Origin: Actinomarina sp002308095
GTDB taxonomy: Bacteria; Actinomycetota; Acidimicrobiia; Actinomarinales; Actinomarinaceae
Assembly (NCBI GenBank): GCA_045563135.1
Contig: JBJKUL010000001.1
Location: 930,001 to 994,000 of the forward strand
Reading direction: 5' to 3'
Length of the DNA: 64,000 nt
In this document: positions 1 to 7,088 of the stretch, piece after piece
Numbering within the stretch: the stretch's first letter is position 1
How the letters are laid out: each line of letters opens with the position of its first letter
The notes under the pieces: generated by a model
What the model saw: only the letters and a program-made list of their open reading frames with translations
Database searches by the model: none
What the model was told of the DNA's origin: nothing
Translations under genes and position numbers: made by a program

Positions 1-306
1 AATTACAATATTCTCATGATCGATATTTTTATTTTTCAAATATGCCCTCAAGGAATCTCCTGAATTATTCATGGAGACCATAGGTGTGAACAACGTTAAA
101 TTAGTATCGTTATGAGATATCTCGGCTGATCGATACATTCCAGACTTGTGAGATTTAAGGCTTGAGCCATTTTTCTCTAGAAATTTTACGAGAGTATCTG
201 CTCCAATATTATGTCGTGTTTTTGAATATTTTACGTCAGGATTCCAAAGACCAACAAGAAGAATTGAGTTTTTATTCAGCACTTTCTTCTGAGGAGTCTT
301 CCCCAT
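1..306 (-). CDS. pth: Peptidyl-tRNA hydrolase, N-terminal part (runs off window)
   Basis: The first 102 codons of a Pth-family protein, which recycles peptidyl-tRNAs that drop off the ribosome. Seen: LLVGLWNPDVKYSKTRHNIG near residue 18, containing the family TRHN motif with the catalytic His, and later PMVSMNNSG, matching the Pth substrate-binding block. The ATG at 306 gives a 13-residue lead before the core; a GTG at 282 is an alternative start. The gene overlaps the 3' end of rplY by about 35 bp, and rplY-pth is a classic gene pair. Odd: the usual GLGNPG loop reads GLWNPD, losing two glycines. The C-terminal half lies outside the window. Confidence 0.85.
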   Translation of the reverse strand, partial: MGKTPQKKVLNKNSILLVGLWNPDVKYSKTRHNIGADTLVKFLEKNGSSLKSHKSGMYRSAEISHNDTNLTLFTPMVSMNNSGDSLRAYLKNKNIDHENIVI

Positions 307-958
307 CAGCTTCCGGACTAGATTCACCATCTGCAGCTACTTCTCCTTCTTCGCCTTCTAAGCCTTCGCCCAAGACATCTTCTTCTTCTTCGACAGCAGC
401 TCTTGGTAGGGTAACTGTAACCATGACTGAATCATCTTCTTCATTAGCTAAAGTAACTCCCTCTGGAAGTTCAATATCAGATGCACTGACATTTTCACCC
501 ACATTTAAGTGGCTAATGTCAATATCTAGTGATGTTGGAATATTTGTAGGTAGGGCACTAATTCGTAGCGTGTTGTTGATTGTTTGAACCAAACCACCCT
601 CTTCTTTAACACCAAGTGGTATACCGTTGTAATTTATTTGTACCTCTGCCTCTACAGTTTGTGTTAGATCTACTTTGATTAGATCAACATGAACAAATTC
701 ATCTCTATAAGGATGTCTCTGAATCTGTCTTGCTAAAGCTGTAACTTTATCTTTTTCTCCAAGCTCAATATTTAAGATGATGTTTGAACCTGCTTCAGTT
801 TTAAGTGCATTTCTAAACTCTCTTGCATCAATATATACAGCAGTTGATTCCATGCCTTGTCCATAGACAACTGCAGGTAATAGTCCCTCTTTACGAAGTC
901 TTCTAGACTCAGGTGAACCTTGGTCTTCTCTCAATGTTGCTTTTAAATTTGCTTCCAT
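272..958 (-). CDS. rplY: 50S ribosomal protein L25, CTC/TL5 form
   Basis: A 228-residue bL25 protein of the long (general stress protein CTC) type, which binds 5S rRNA in the large subunit. Seen: the N-terminal L25 domain with RRLRKEGLLPAVVYGQG near residues 19-35 and the beta-rich CTC domain (VDLIKVDLTQTVEAEV). The C-terminal tail of about 40 residues is almost entirely Glu/Asp/Ser/Gly and probably disordered. It is upstream of and overlaps pth, so the two are likely co-transcribed. Length fits the CTC form. Confidence 0.95.
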   Translation of the reverse strand: MEANLKATLREDQGSPESRRLRKEGLLPAVVYGQGMESTAVYIDAREFRNALKTEAGSNIILNIELGEKDKVTALARQIQRHPYRDEFVHVDLIKVDLTQTVEAEVQINYNGIPLGVKEEGGLVQTINNTLRISALPTNIPTSLDIDISHLNVGENVSASDIELPEGVTLANEEDDSVMVTVTLPRAAVEEEEDVLGEGLEGEEGEVAADGESSPEADGEDSSEESAE

Positions 959-1015
959 AATTTCCTTACGAAGTATATAGAGTAATTAAATTTAATTACT
1001 ATCTAAAGCAGTATT

Positions 1016-1813
1016 TTATGCTTTTTCTGTAGCTTTTCCAACGGATATGACGGCAAAAGTAAGGGTTATAAAGGCAAAAGCTCCTGCAGCAATATACCCT
1101 TTAGCTATCACATCAATTACCCATCCTTCAACCATCACGGCTCTCATTGCTTCAATAACATATGTCGTTGGGTTGTACGCAGAAGCTGTTGCTAGCCATC
1201 CCCTTAATGCTTCTCTTGGCACAAACGTAGGTGCCAAAAAAAGTGCTGGAAAAAATAGAAAAGAGGCTGCTTGTGCTCCTTGTGAAGAACCCGAACGAAC
1301 TCCAGCTGCAACTGAGTAGCCAGCAAAACCCATACCCCATAAAAATGCAATCGAAAGTACGACAAAGAAGCCTACCGTTCCTACAGCCGGATCTGCACCG
1401 ATGATTTTTCCGATAACCATTATTAAACCTGCTTGAACCAAAACTCTTAATGCCCCAATAAGCATTGGGGATAATATGATTGCCCATTTTGAAATTGGCA
1501 TACTTTGGTATCTCTTGAAAACACCAGATTCAATATCCTCAACAAGATAGATACCTGATGCGCCACCACTAAGAGAGGCTGAAACAATAGATACTGGAAG
1601 AATGAAGTTGACAAAATTACCATTAGCAAAATCAAAAGGGGTACCTTGAGCTGAGCCACCGAAAACTCCACCTAACGCACCGTCATATACAAAAAGAAAG
1701 AATGCTGAGATAAAAATATTTGGAAGCTCCGCTAATGGTCTTCTCATGAATCGAAGTACTAACCTCTTTGTAAGGATTTGAAGCTGTACAGCAAATGATC
1801 TCTTCGTCTCCAT
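1016..1813 (-). CDS. ABC-2 type transporter permease (DrrB-like)
   Basis: A 265-residue inner-membrane permease with about six hydrophobic segments, of the ABC-2 family that exports drugs, lipids or polysaccharides. Seen: a cytoplasmic N-terminus (residues 1-25), a segment near NIFISAFFLFVYDGALGG, and the family hallmark YNPTTYVIEAMRAVM near the C-terminus. Its start codon overlaps the stop of the ATPase gene by one base (TAATG), so the two form a translationally coupled pair. Substrate cannot be read from sequence. Confidence 0.9.
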   Translation of the reverse strand: METKRSFAVQLQILTKRLVLRFMRRPLAELPNIFISAFFLFVYDGALGGVFGGSAQGTPFDFANGNFVNFILPVSIVSASLSGGASGIYLVEDIESGVFKRYQSMPISKWAIILSPMLIGALRVLVQAGLIMVIGKIIGADPAVGTVGFFVVLSIAFLWGMGFAGYSVAAGVRSGSSQGAQAASFLFFPALFLAPTFVPREALRGWLATASAYNPTTYVIEAMRAVMVEGWVIDVIAKGYIAAGAFAFITLTFAVISVGKATEKA

Positions 1814-2796
1814 TACCTACCTCTTCTTCCCGATGATTCTTGTTTTTCCTCAACTGGTTCTTCAGCGCCCTCTAATCTATATCCTGTAACTTCAAGGAAT
1901 ACATCATCTAGGGTTGGTTTACTTGCAGAGACAGCACTCACTTCAATACCTTCAGAATTTAACTCTTTGATGTATCCTGGAATTTTTGTTGCACCTTCTG
2001 CAACTGTAATTCTTAATTCATCTTTTTCTTGTACTGCATCAGGGAATATTTTGTGTGCTTTTTCCAAATCCTCTGTGGTGGTAAATGATAAGGTGATAAC
2101 ATCTCCCCCAATACTTGCTTTGAGTTCATCTGATGTTCCCTCTGCAACAACTAATCCCTCGTCAATAATTGCTATTCGATCTGCTAACTCATCAGCTTCC
2201 TCAAGATATTGTGTGGTGAGAATTATGGTGACTCCACTATCTCTAAGTCTCTTAATCTCATCCCATAACACTCTTCTTGAGCCCGGATCTAAACCTGTTG
2301 TTGGTTCATCTAAAAATAGTATCTCTGGTGAATGTACAAGACTAAGCCCAAGGTCTAATCTTCTCTTCATACCTCCAGAGTATGTTTTAACTCTTCTATC
2401 TCCAGCATCACTAAGCCCAACAAGTTCTAAGAGTTCATTGGTTCTTTTCTCTGAATCTGTTTTGGAGTAACCCCATAATCGACAAGTTGTAAAAAAGAGC
2501 TCTCGACCTGTAAGAATTTTATCTATTCCAGTATCTTGTAAGGCGACACCTATTTTTTCTCTTACTTCTTTGTCTTGAGTTGCAACATCACTACCTAATA
2601 TAGATGCACTACCTTTAGTAATACTAAGTAATGTGGTGAGCATTAAGATCGTGGTAGATTTTCCTGCTCCATTGGGGCCGAGTAAGCCAAAGATTTCACC
2701 TTGCTCAACCTGAAAGCTTACATCTTTTACGGCCTCGACAGTGTCTTGCTTACTCGTAAAAGTTTTCTTAATATTTTTAACGTCGACTGCTAACAT
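1813..2796 (-). CDS. ABC transporter ATP-binding protein (DrrA-like)
   Basis: A 327-residue ATPase of the daunorubicin-resistance type that powers the following ABC-2 permease. Seen: Walker A GPNGAGKST near residue 40, Q-loop, signature YSGGMKRRLDL near residue 139, Walker B EILFLDEPTTGLDPGSRR and an H-loop-type switch where the usual His appears as Gln (ILTTQYLEE), common in the DrrA group. The C-terminal extension after residue 230 is the DrrA-type regulatory domain and ends in a charged tail. First gene of a two-gene operon. Confidence 0.93.
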   Translation of the reverse strand: MLAVDVKNIKKTFTSKQDTVEAVKDVSFQVEQGEIFGLLGPNGAGKSTTILMLTTLLSITKGSASILGSDVATQDKEVREKIGVALQDTGIDKILTGRELFFTTCRLWGYSKTDSEKRTNELLELVGLSDAGDRRVKTYSGGMKRRLDLGLSLVHSPEILFLDEPTTGLDPGSRRVLWDEIKRLRDSGVTIILTTQYLEEADELADRIAIIDEGLVVAEGTSDELKASIGGDVITLSFTTTEDLEKAHKIFPDAVQEKDELRITVAEGATKIPGYIKELNSEGIEVSAVSASKPTLDDVFLEVTGYRLEGAEEPVEEKQESSGRRGR

Positions 2797-2845
2797 TTAA
2801 TACCTATATACAAATATAAACAATACTAGAGCTGAAATTATAATT

Positions 2846-2918
2846 GGCCTCGTAGCTCAGGGGATAGAGCACAGGTTTCCTAAACCTGGTGTCGCAAGTT
2901 CGAATCTTGCCGAGGCCG
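2846..2918 (+). tRNA. tRNA-Arg (anticodon CCU)
   Basis: Complete cloverleaf of 73 nt. The acceptor arms GGCCTCG/CGAGGCC pair perfectly, the D arm is GCTC...GAGC, the anticodon stem CAGGT/ACCTG closes the loop TTCCTAA with anticodon CCT, and the T arm has the GTTCGAATC core. The CCA end is not encoded. It lies between the divergent-looking ABC operon and the accessory region. Confidence 0.96.
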
Positions 2919-3046
2919 CTTTTATTAACTACATATATATAGGAATATATAGCATTGCTCTCTAAGATACTTTTTCTTTACTGTCTTGTCAGTAAATCTA
3001 TATGTAAATTACTGAAAAAAAGAGATTAGACCTAAAATATTTCTTT

Positions 3047-3163
3047 ATGAATATAGACAAAATTCTCATTGGTGCAGTTATTGTTTTAATAATTTGCTTT
3101 CTTATTTATATTTCTTTTGCATTGATATCAATACCTTTTGTAATACTGTTCTCGCTATTTTAA
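3047..3163 (+). CDS. Possible 38-residue single-span membrane peptide
   Basis: An ATG-to-TAA reading frame of 39 codons encoding a peptide that is hydrophobic almost throughout (MNIDKILIGAVIVLIICFLI onward). No clear ribosome binding site and no recognised family. Reported because this stretch (2919-3380) is otherwise empty apart from the tRNA-Val remnant and because tiny membrane proteins are common in this window. It may be a chance ORF. Confidence 0.3.
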   Translation: MNIDKILIGAVIVLIICFLIYISFALISIPFVILFSLF

Positions 3164-3222
3164 GTTGTTTATTCTTCAGTAAATAGAAAAGCTAGGGATA
3201 TACCCATATATATATGACGCCT

Positions 3223-3269
3223 CTTTCCTTACAAGGAAGAAGTCACAGGTTCAAATCCTGTAGCGCCCA
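3223..3269 (+). pseudogene. tRNA-Val(UAC) 3'-half remnant, left copy
   Basis: The sequence has a tRNA-Val-like anticodon arm (stem CTTTC/GGAAG, loop CTTACAA, anticodon TAC), variable loop, T arm ACAGG-TTCAAAT-CCTGT and 3' acceptor strand AGCGCCC plus discriminator A. There is no 5' acceptor strand or D arm before it; the upstream bases are unrelated AT-rich DNA. It cannot fold as a tRNA. It shares a 24 bp identical block (3227-3250) with a second remnant at 4503-4526, as attachment sites of tRNA-targeting integrative elements do. Confidence 0.8.
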
Positions 3270-3380
3270 CAAGGGTTTTTCGGGAATCTAGTAAGAATAA
3301 AATAAGTTTGACGCCTAAATGACGCCCATTCTGTTCCAAAACATACTCGTTTACTTGAGTTTGTGATAATATTTAAACTA

Positions 3381-3665
3381 ATGAAAACAGCAACACCAAA
3401 TCTAGAAGAGCGCACAGTTGATTTTAATGGAAGAGAAATCAAAGTATCCAATTGGTGGAATTGGAAACTCCAAGGTGCTGCTGACCTTTATCTAGATGGT
3501 GAACACTTAGATCAAAACAAAGATAAATTTGCTACCGGCAAAAAAGTATTACTTTCTAAATATGATGTATCTGAAGACATTAAATCTATTGAAGTATATG
3601 TATCATTCATTTTTAAACTTAAATTTAAGATTCTCGTAAACGGAAATATTATCTATCAAGATTAA
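3381..3665 (+). CDS. Hypothetical protein, 94 aa
   Basis: I do not recognise the family. The product is mostly polar with alternating hydrophobic residues, suggesting a small beta-rich fold (LYLDGEHLD, IEVYVSFIFKLKFKILVNG). The ATG at 3381 is preferred over the in-frame GTG at 3363 because the protein then begins at MKTATPNLEERTVDF; neither has a clear Shine-Dalgarno sequence. It lies between the two tRNA-Val remnants and its stop overlaps the convergent next gene by 4 bp. Confidence 0.6.
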   Translation: MKTATPNLEERTVDFNGREIKVSNWWNWKLQGAADLYLDGEHLDQNKDKFATGKKVLLSKYDVSEDIKSIEVYVSFIFKLKFKILVNGNIIYQD

Positions 3666-4060
3666 ATACGGTCAACTCTTCCTTTTAAAATTCTTACTAA
3701 AAAGCTTTCCTTATCTTTAATAGGGTTATAAGGCTTTTTAGTTGTTTCACTTTCTTTCACGACAACTTCTTCAGAATCAAATTTTTCAAACTCTTGTAAA
3801 GTCTCCTCATCATAAATATCTTTATCTTCCTCCATAGTCTCTTTGGGGCCATCATCACTAGTAGGTGTTTTTGATCTTCGTCCAATACCTGAGAGGAAGA
3901 ATACAATCACTAAACCCCCTATTGCTCCACCAATACTGTCACCAGAAAAGGTTCCAGATAAAATATCATTAATTAATCCAGAGATAATGGAGAAGAGAAG
4001 GAATATAGAAAAAAATCTTCTAATTACCTTAGAAAAGGAAAGTTTTGGTTTTTTGTTCAT
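3662..4060 (-). CDS. Hypothetical membrane protein, 132 aa
   Basis: A short basic N-terminus (MNKKPKLSFSKVIRR) is followed by two hydrophobic segments (about residues 16-34 and 43-58, the second glycine-rich: GGAIGGLVIVFFLSG), then a long acidic, Lys-rich cytoplasmic tail. No recognised domain. It lies inside the segment bounded by tRNA-Val remnants, converges on the previous gene and follows the 124-residue gene on the same strand by 11 bp. Confidence 0.6.
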   Translation of the reverse strand: MNKKPKLSFSKVIRRFFSIFLLFSIISGLINDILSGTFSGDSIGGAIGGLVIVFFLSGIGRRSKTPTSDDGPKETMEEDKDIYDEETLQEFEKFDSEEVVVKESETTKKPYNPIKDKESFLVRILKGRVDRI

Positions 4061-4071
4061 CTAAATATAAC

Positions 4072-4446
4072 TTAGTTTAAACCTGCTTTAAAAGTTTTTA
4101 TTTTTGGCTCCATAGCAGCTAAGTTTTCTTTCATTTCTTCTGATACATCACCTAAGATGGTCATGTTTTCAAACTTGGCTAACTCACGAAATTTCAGATT
4201 GACTGGAGTACCTAATGCTTTTGTAGCAAGTTCTCCAAAGCTCTCGGCATTATCAAATACCTCAACTAATGTCGCTGTGTTTGTATCTTCATCAACGTAC
4301 CACTCAAATTTTTTAAGACCTTCTACACCTAAGCTATCAATAAACTGGCATTGCTCATTTTCAATAAAATCTATAAACTCCTCAGCAGACGTATAGCTCA
4401 CATCTATAACGACTCTAAGTTCTCCACTGTTTTTATGTAATTCCAT
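4072..4446 (-). CDS. Small protein with possible dimeric alpha-beta barrel fold
   Basis: A 124-residue soluble protein. The pattern of strands and helices, with FEWYVDEDTNTATLVEVFDN near residue 45 and a following helix AESFGELATKAL, resembles antibiotic-biosynthesis-monooxygenase-like or stress-responsive alpha-beta barrel proteins, which dimerise. This is a fold-level guess; no catalytic residues are assigned. It probably shares a transcript with the membrane protein that follows 11 bp downstream. The right-hand tRNA-Val remnant lies just upstream. Confidence 0.6.
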   Translation of the reverse strand: MELHKNSGELRVVIDVSYTSAEEFIDFIENEQCQFIDSLGVEGLKKFEWYVDEDTNTATLVEVFDNAESFGELATKALGTPVNLKFRELAKFENMTILGDVSEEMKENLAAMEPKIKTFKAGLN

Positions 4447-4493
4447 GTAGTCCCCTTTTCATAACAAATCTTATATTAATGGCAATGTATTTT

Positions 4494-4533
4494 GAGCGCT
4501 TCCCTTACAAGGAAGAAGTCACAGGTACAAATA
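4494..4533 (+). pseudogene. tRNA-Val(UAC) remnant, right copy
   Basis: GAGC (3' strand of a D stem) is followed by a perfect anticodon arm CTTCC-CTTACAA-GGAAG, the variable loop and the start of a T arm (ACAGG), after which the sequence decays (TACAAATACAAA instead of TTCAAATCCTGT) and the acceptor strand is missing. Bases 4503-4526 match 3227-3250 exactly in direct orientation. Together the copies bound a 1.25 kb segment with three short genes and no integrase, so this looks like an attachment or deletion scar. Confidence 0.75.
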
Positions 4534-4550
4534 CAAATTAGTACTGTGGA

Positions 4551-4715
4551 TTAGTTTTCTGTTGTGTTGTTACCTTTATTTAGTCCAGCACCAAGAGCTG
4601 CACCAATTGCAATACCTAATGCAATCCACACAGGTTCATTTGTAGCAGAAAACATTCCTGCTCCAATAGCTGTTCCAATAGCAATTGTTACGCCCATATT
4701 TGGTTTATTTTTCAA
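4551..4715 (-). CDS. Glycine-zipper membrane protein, 54 aa
   Basis: A TTG-initiated frame preceded by a purine-rich Shine-Dalgarno (AGGAAAG) about 5 nt upstream. The product has two glycine-rich hydrophobic helices (IAIGTAIGAGMF and IALGIAIGAALGAGL) typical of glycine-zipper proteins that oligomerise in membranes, and a short polar tail. No named family is assigned. It lies just outside the right tRNA-Val remnant. Confidence 0.6.
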   Translation of the reverse strand: MKNKPNMGVTIAIGTAIGAGMFSATNEPVWIALGIAIGAALGAGLNKGNNTTEN

Positions 4716-4880
4716 ATTTACTTTCCTTTCTTGTTAGACAGTAGCAGTTCGAATTTATTTTGAGTGATGAAACACCTTAGGTTTTTAACATTCATATTTA
4801 AATTTTAGATACTCATAAACTCAAATATTATTTTTCAGAACTGATGATTAAACAGACATTAATTAGCTAAAATCTAATTA

Positions 4881-5096
4881 ATGAAATATAAGTCGAAAGC
4901 ATGGTTAGGACTTCTCTTTATCATAGCTATTGCTTGGCCAATATTAGCTCCTGACTACAACAGGCCAGGTCAGGTGATTCTTGCTACAGGTTTTGCCTAT
5001 TTAGCAGTACGTTTGTTTGTTAAGGTCTACGCATCAGGCTCAGGAAAAGATATTTATTCTCAATTAGAAGAAAAAGAAGAGAACGAGGACATTTAA
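4881..5096 (+). CDS. Small membrane protein, 71 aa
   Basis: Two probable transmembrane helices (residues 8-24 and 33-48) and a Glu-rich C-terminus (QLEEKEENED). No recognised family. It is the first of two neighbouring small membrane-protein genes, 35 bp apart, ahead of a b561-like cytochrome; functional linkage is not shown. Confidence 0.55.
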   Translation: MKYKSKAWLGLLFIIAIAWPILAPDYNRPGQVILATGFAYLAVRLFVKVYASGSGKDIYSQLEEKEENEDI

Positions 5097-5131
5097 AATT
5101 TCAGACGATAAAAGAAAAACTGAATTAATAA

Positions 5132-5314
5132 ATGGATAAAGAGAAGAAAACAAATATATATAAATTAATTTTAACTGCTGGAATTCCTCTCGTTTACTCA
5201 GTTACTTATCTTCCAGCAGATATCACGGTGTCACAAGCTATATCTGCTTTAGTAGCTTTTTTTGTAATTGTGTATTTTGCTATCAGAGCCTTAAAATATT
5301 TTAAAATTATATAA
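5132..5314 (+). CDS. Small membrane protein, 60 aa
   Basis: A basic N-terminus (MDKEKKTNIYK) and two hydrophobic helices (about 12-28 and 35-54). It resembles the preceding 71-residue protein in plan (two helices separated by a short loop with PADITVSQ versus PDYNRPGQ) and could be a diverged paralogue. Function unknown. Confidence 0.5.
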   Translation: MDKEKKTNIYKLILTAGIPLVYSVTYLPADITVSQAISALVAFFVIVYFAIRALKYFKII

Positions 5315-5391
5315 CATTATTAAATTACTTGAAATCTTCTTCTGTTGTAATTTTCAGCTGTTTCTAAGAAATATATTGTAAAATATCAGAT

Positions 5392-5958
5392 ATGAATTCC
5401 CATACCATTACATCAAAGTTCATTCACTGGACTTTTACAGTGCTCTATGCATATGGAATATTCAAACAAGTTGGTGATTTAGAAGAACTAGAAGACACCT
5501 CTTTACTTAACTTTGAAATTGTATTTGCCATTGTCTTCTTAGTAATTGTGCTTATTAGATATTTTTATATGAAAGGGACACCTACCCTTCTTGGCGCACA
5601 TGAAGAAATGAGAAAAGGGCATTTATTTATTGCAAAAACAGTGCACCGACTTGTTTATTTTAGTTTAATAATGTTGCCTACTACCGGTCTACTCATTGCT
5701 GCAATGCTTTCTTTTGATACAAGAGGAATGGGTATAGCGATAGGTCTACATGAGTTTTCAGCAACACTGAGTTATCTAGTTATTGCAATTCATATTGGAG
5801 CTTCTTTATACTCTCGCTTAAAAGGTGAGGGTATTTGGAACGCTATGGTTCCTGTCTGGAAGGAAACAGGTAAAGTCAATTCTGACCTTATTTCAAAATT
5901 AGAGGTTATAGAGAACAAAACTTACGACCAGATCGAAAAAATATTTAGATTAAACTAA
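5392..5958 (+). CDS. Cytochrome b561-family membrane protein
   Basis: A 188-residue four-helix membrane protein resembling prokaryotic cytochrome b561 (CybB), a diheme quinol oxidase-like protein. Seen: SKFIHWTFTVLYAYG near residue 8, AKTVHRLVYFSLIMLPTTGLL near residue 83 and LHEFSATLSYLVIAIHIGASLYSRL near residue 118, giving His residues at the four helix positions used for heme b ligation. The C-terminus is soluble. The next gene begins 4 bp downstream, so the two are probably co-transcribed. Confidence 0.75.
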   Translation: MNSHTITSKFIHWTFTVLYAYGIFKQVGDLEELEDTSLLNFEIVFAIVFLVIVLIRYFYMKGTPTLLGAHEEMRKGHLFIAKTVHRLVYFSLIMLPTTGLLIAAMLSFDTRGMGIAIGLHEFSATLSYLVIAIHIGASLYSRLKGEGIWNAMVPVWKETGKVNSDLISKLEVIENKTYDQIEKIFRLN

Positions 5959-5962
5959 CGTT

Positions 5963-6907
5963 ATGAAAATATTTCTTCAGGCTCGTGGAAGTTACGACAC
6001 GCTCTTGAATCTATCTAAATGGTCAGAACAAAATGATATTGAGAGAATAGGTCTTCCTGATCACTATATAGTTGGGAAACAACGACATGATAAAAATGAC
6101 GCCACTCCAGCTTTAGATTTGTTAACTGCGAGCGCAGGACTAGTTAGAGATACAGAAAAAATGGTGTACTCAATACTTGTCTCGCCAATAACCTTTAGAC
6201 ATCCAAGCGTGCTGGTCAAAATGGCCTCAACAATAAATGATATGGCAAAAGGAAGATTTCGTTTAGGTGTTGGAACTGGGTGGCTAGAAATTGAACATGA
6301 TCTCTACGGCATACCATTCCCAGATTTAAAAACTCGTTTTGAAATGCTCGAGGAATCACTAATTTATATCAGAGAAGCACTTTCAGGAAATGATAAAGGG
6401 TTTCAAGGTAAGTACTACCAACTTGAACAATTTCCAGTCGAGCCAGCAGCTTTACAGGATATTCCCATCATTATTGGGGGTGGAGGAAAGGTTAAAACTC
6501 CAACTTTAGCTGGGAAGTATTCGGAGGAGTTTAATATATATGCCGGTCCTAAAGAAATACTATCAAATAGCATCTCTTTATTTAAAGAAGTTGCTGTTGA
6601 AGACGGAAGAGATGTGTCAAAACTAGAAATTACTACAGCCTGTCCTCCAGTAGTAGGTTTAACTCAAGATCGTGTTGGGGAATCATTAACTGCTGCTGCT
6701 AAAGCACTATCCCAATCTGAAGATGAGATAGCTAATACCTGGAAAGAGAAAAGCTATCTCTTCGGTACACCAGATGAAGTAGCCGCAACTTTATCTATGT
6801 GGCAGGAAGTTGGAATTGAGGCTGTTTATCTACAGCTACTATCACTGCAAGAAGATAATCGTAATGAAACAATAGAGGTTATCAAGCAGGCGGTAGAGTT
6901 AATTTAA
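5963..6907 (+). CDS. LLM-class F420-type oxidoreductase
   Basis: A 314-residue luciferase-like TIM-barrel flavin/F420 oxidoreductase. Seen: the N-terminal strand and DHY motif (RIGLPDHYIVG), RHPSVLVKMASTINDMAKGRFRLGVGTGW near residue 80, which is the LLM hallmark, and PIIIGGGGK near residue 170. Such proteins use F420 or FMN and are abundant in actinobacteria; substrate is unknown. It follows the b561-like gene closely. Specific F420 use is inferred from family resemblance. Confidence 0.85.
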   Translation: MKIFLQARGSYDTLLNLSKWSEQNDIERIGLPDHYIVGKQRHDKNDATPALDLLTASAGLVRDTEKMVYSILVSPITFRHPSVLVKMASTINDMAKGRFRLGVGTGWLEIEHDLYGIPFPDLKTRFEMLEESLIYIREALSGNDKGFQGKYYQLEQFPVEPAALQDIPIIIGGGGKVKTPTLAGKYSEEFNIYAGPKEILSNSISLFKEVAVEDGRDVSKLEITTACPPVVGLTQDRVGESLTAAAKALSQSEDEIANTWKEKSYLFGTPDEVAATLSMWQEVGIEAVYLQLLSLQEDNRNETIEVIKQAVELI

Positions 6908-7019
6908 GAACTGCTGCTCGTTAAAGAATTCTGTCTTAGGTCAATGCAATACTTAACTTAGAGCGTTGGATGAACATAAATTAATTTAGTACTTTCAATG
7001 CTCACCAGTCACAAAAGAT

Positions 7020-7077
7020 GTTGGTTAAATGTAGGTACTGCTTACCCTGTGCATACCCTTGTGGTACCTACACCAAC
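7020..7077. terminator. Bidirectional terminator-like hairpin
   Basis: A strong inverted repeat lies between two converging genes. GTTGGT pairs with ACCAAC (7072-7077) and GTAGGTAC (7031-7038) pairs perfectly with GTACCTAC (7064-7071), with a 5-nt bulge on the left arm and a loop of about 25 nt. Short T-rich tracts follow on the plus side. Position and symmetry suit termination of both the LLM oxidoreductase and aceB transcripts. Confidence 0.55.
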
Positions 7078-7088
7078 TCTTTTAAGTT

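Noticed and set aside
3223..3269. Intact tRNA-Val gene
   Set aside because: No 5' acceptor strand or D arm is present upstream, so a cloverleaf cannot form.
3251..4526. Insertion sequence between the repeats
   Set aside because: The three genes show no transposase or integrase features and no terminal inverted repeats were seen; only the tRNA-type direct repeats remain.
4494..4533. Second intact tRNA-Val gene
   Set aside because: The T arm decays and no acceptor 3' strand is present.
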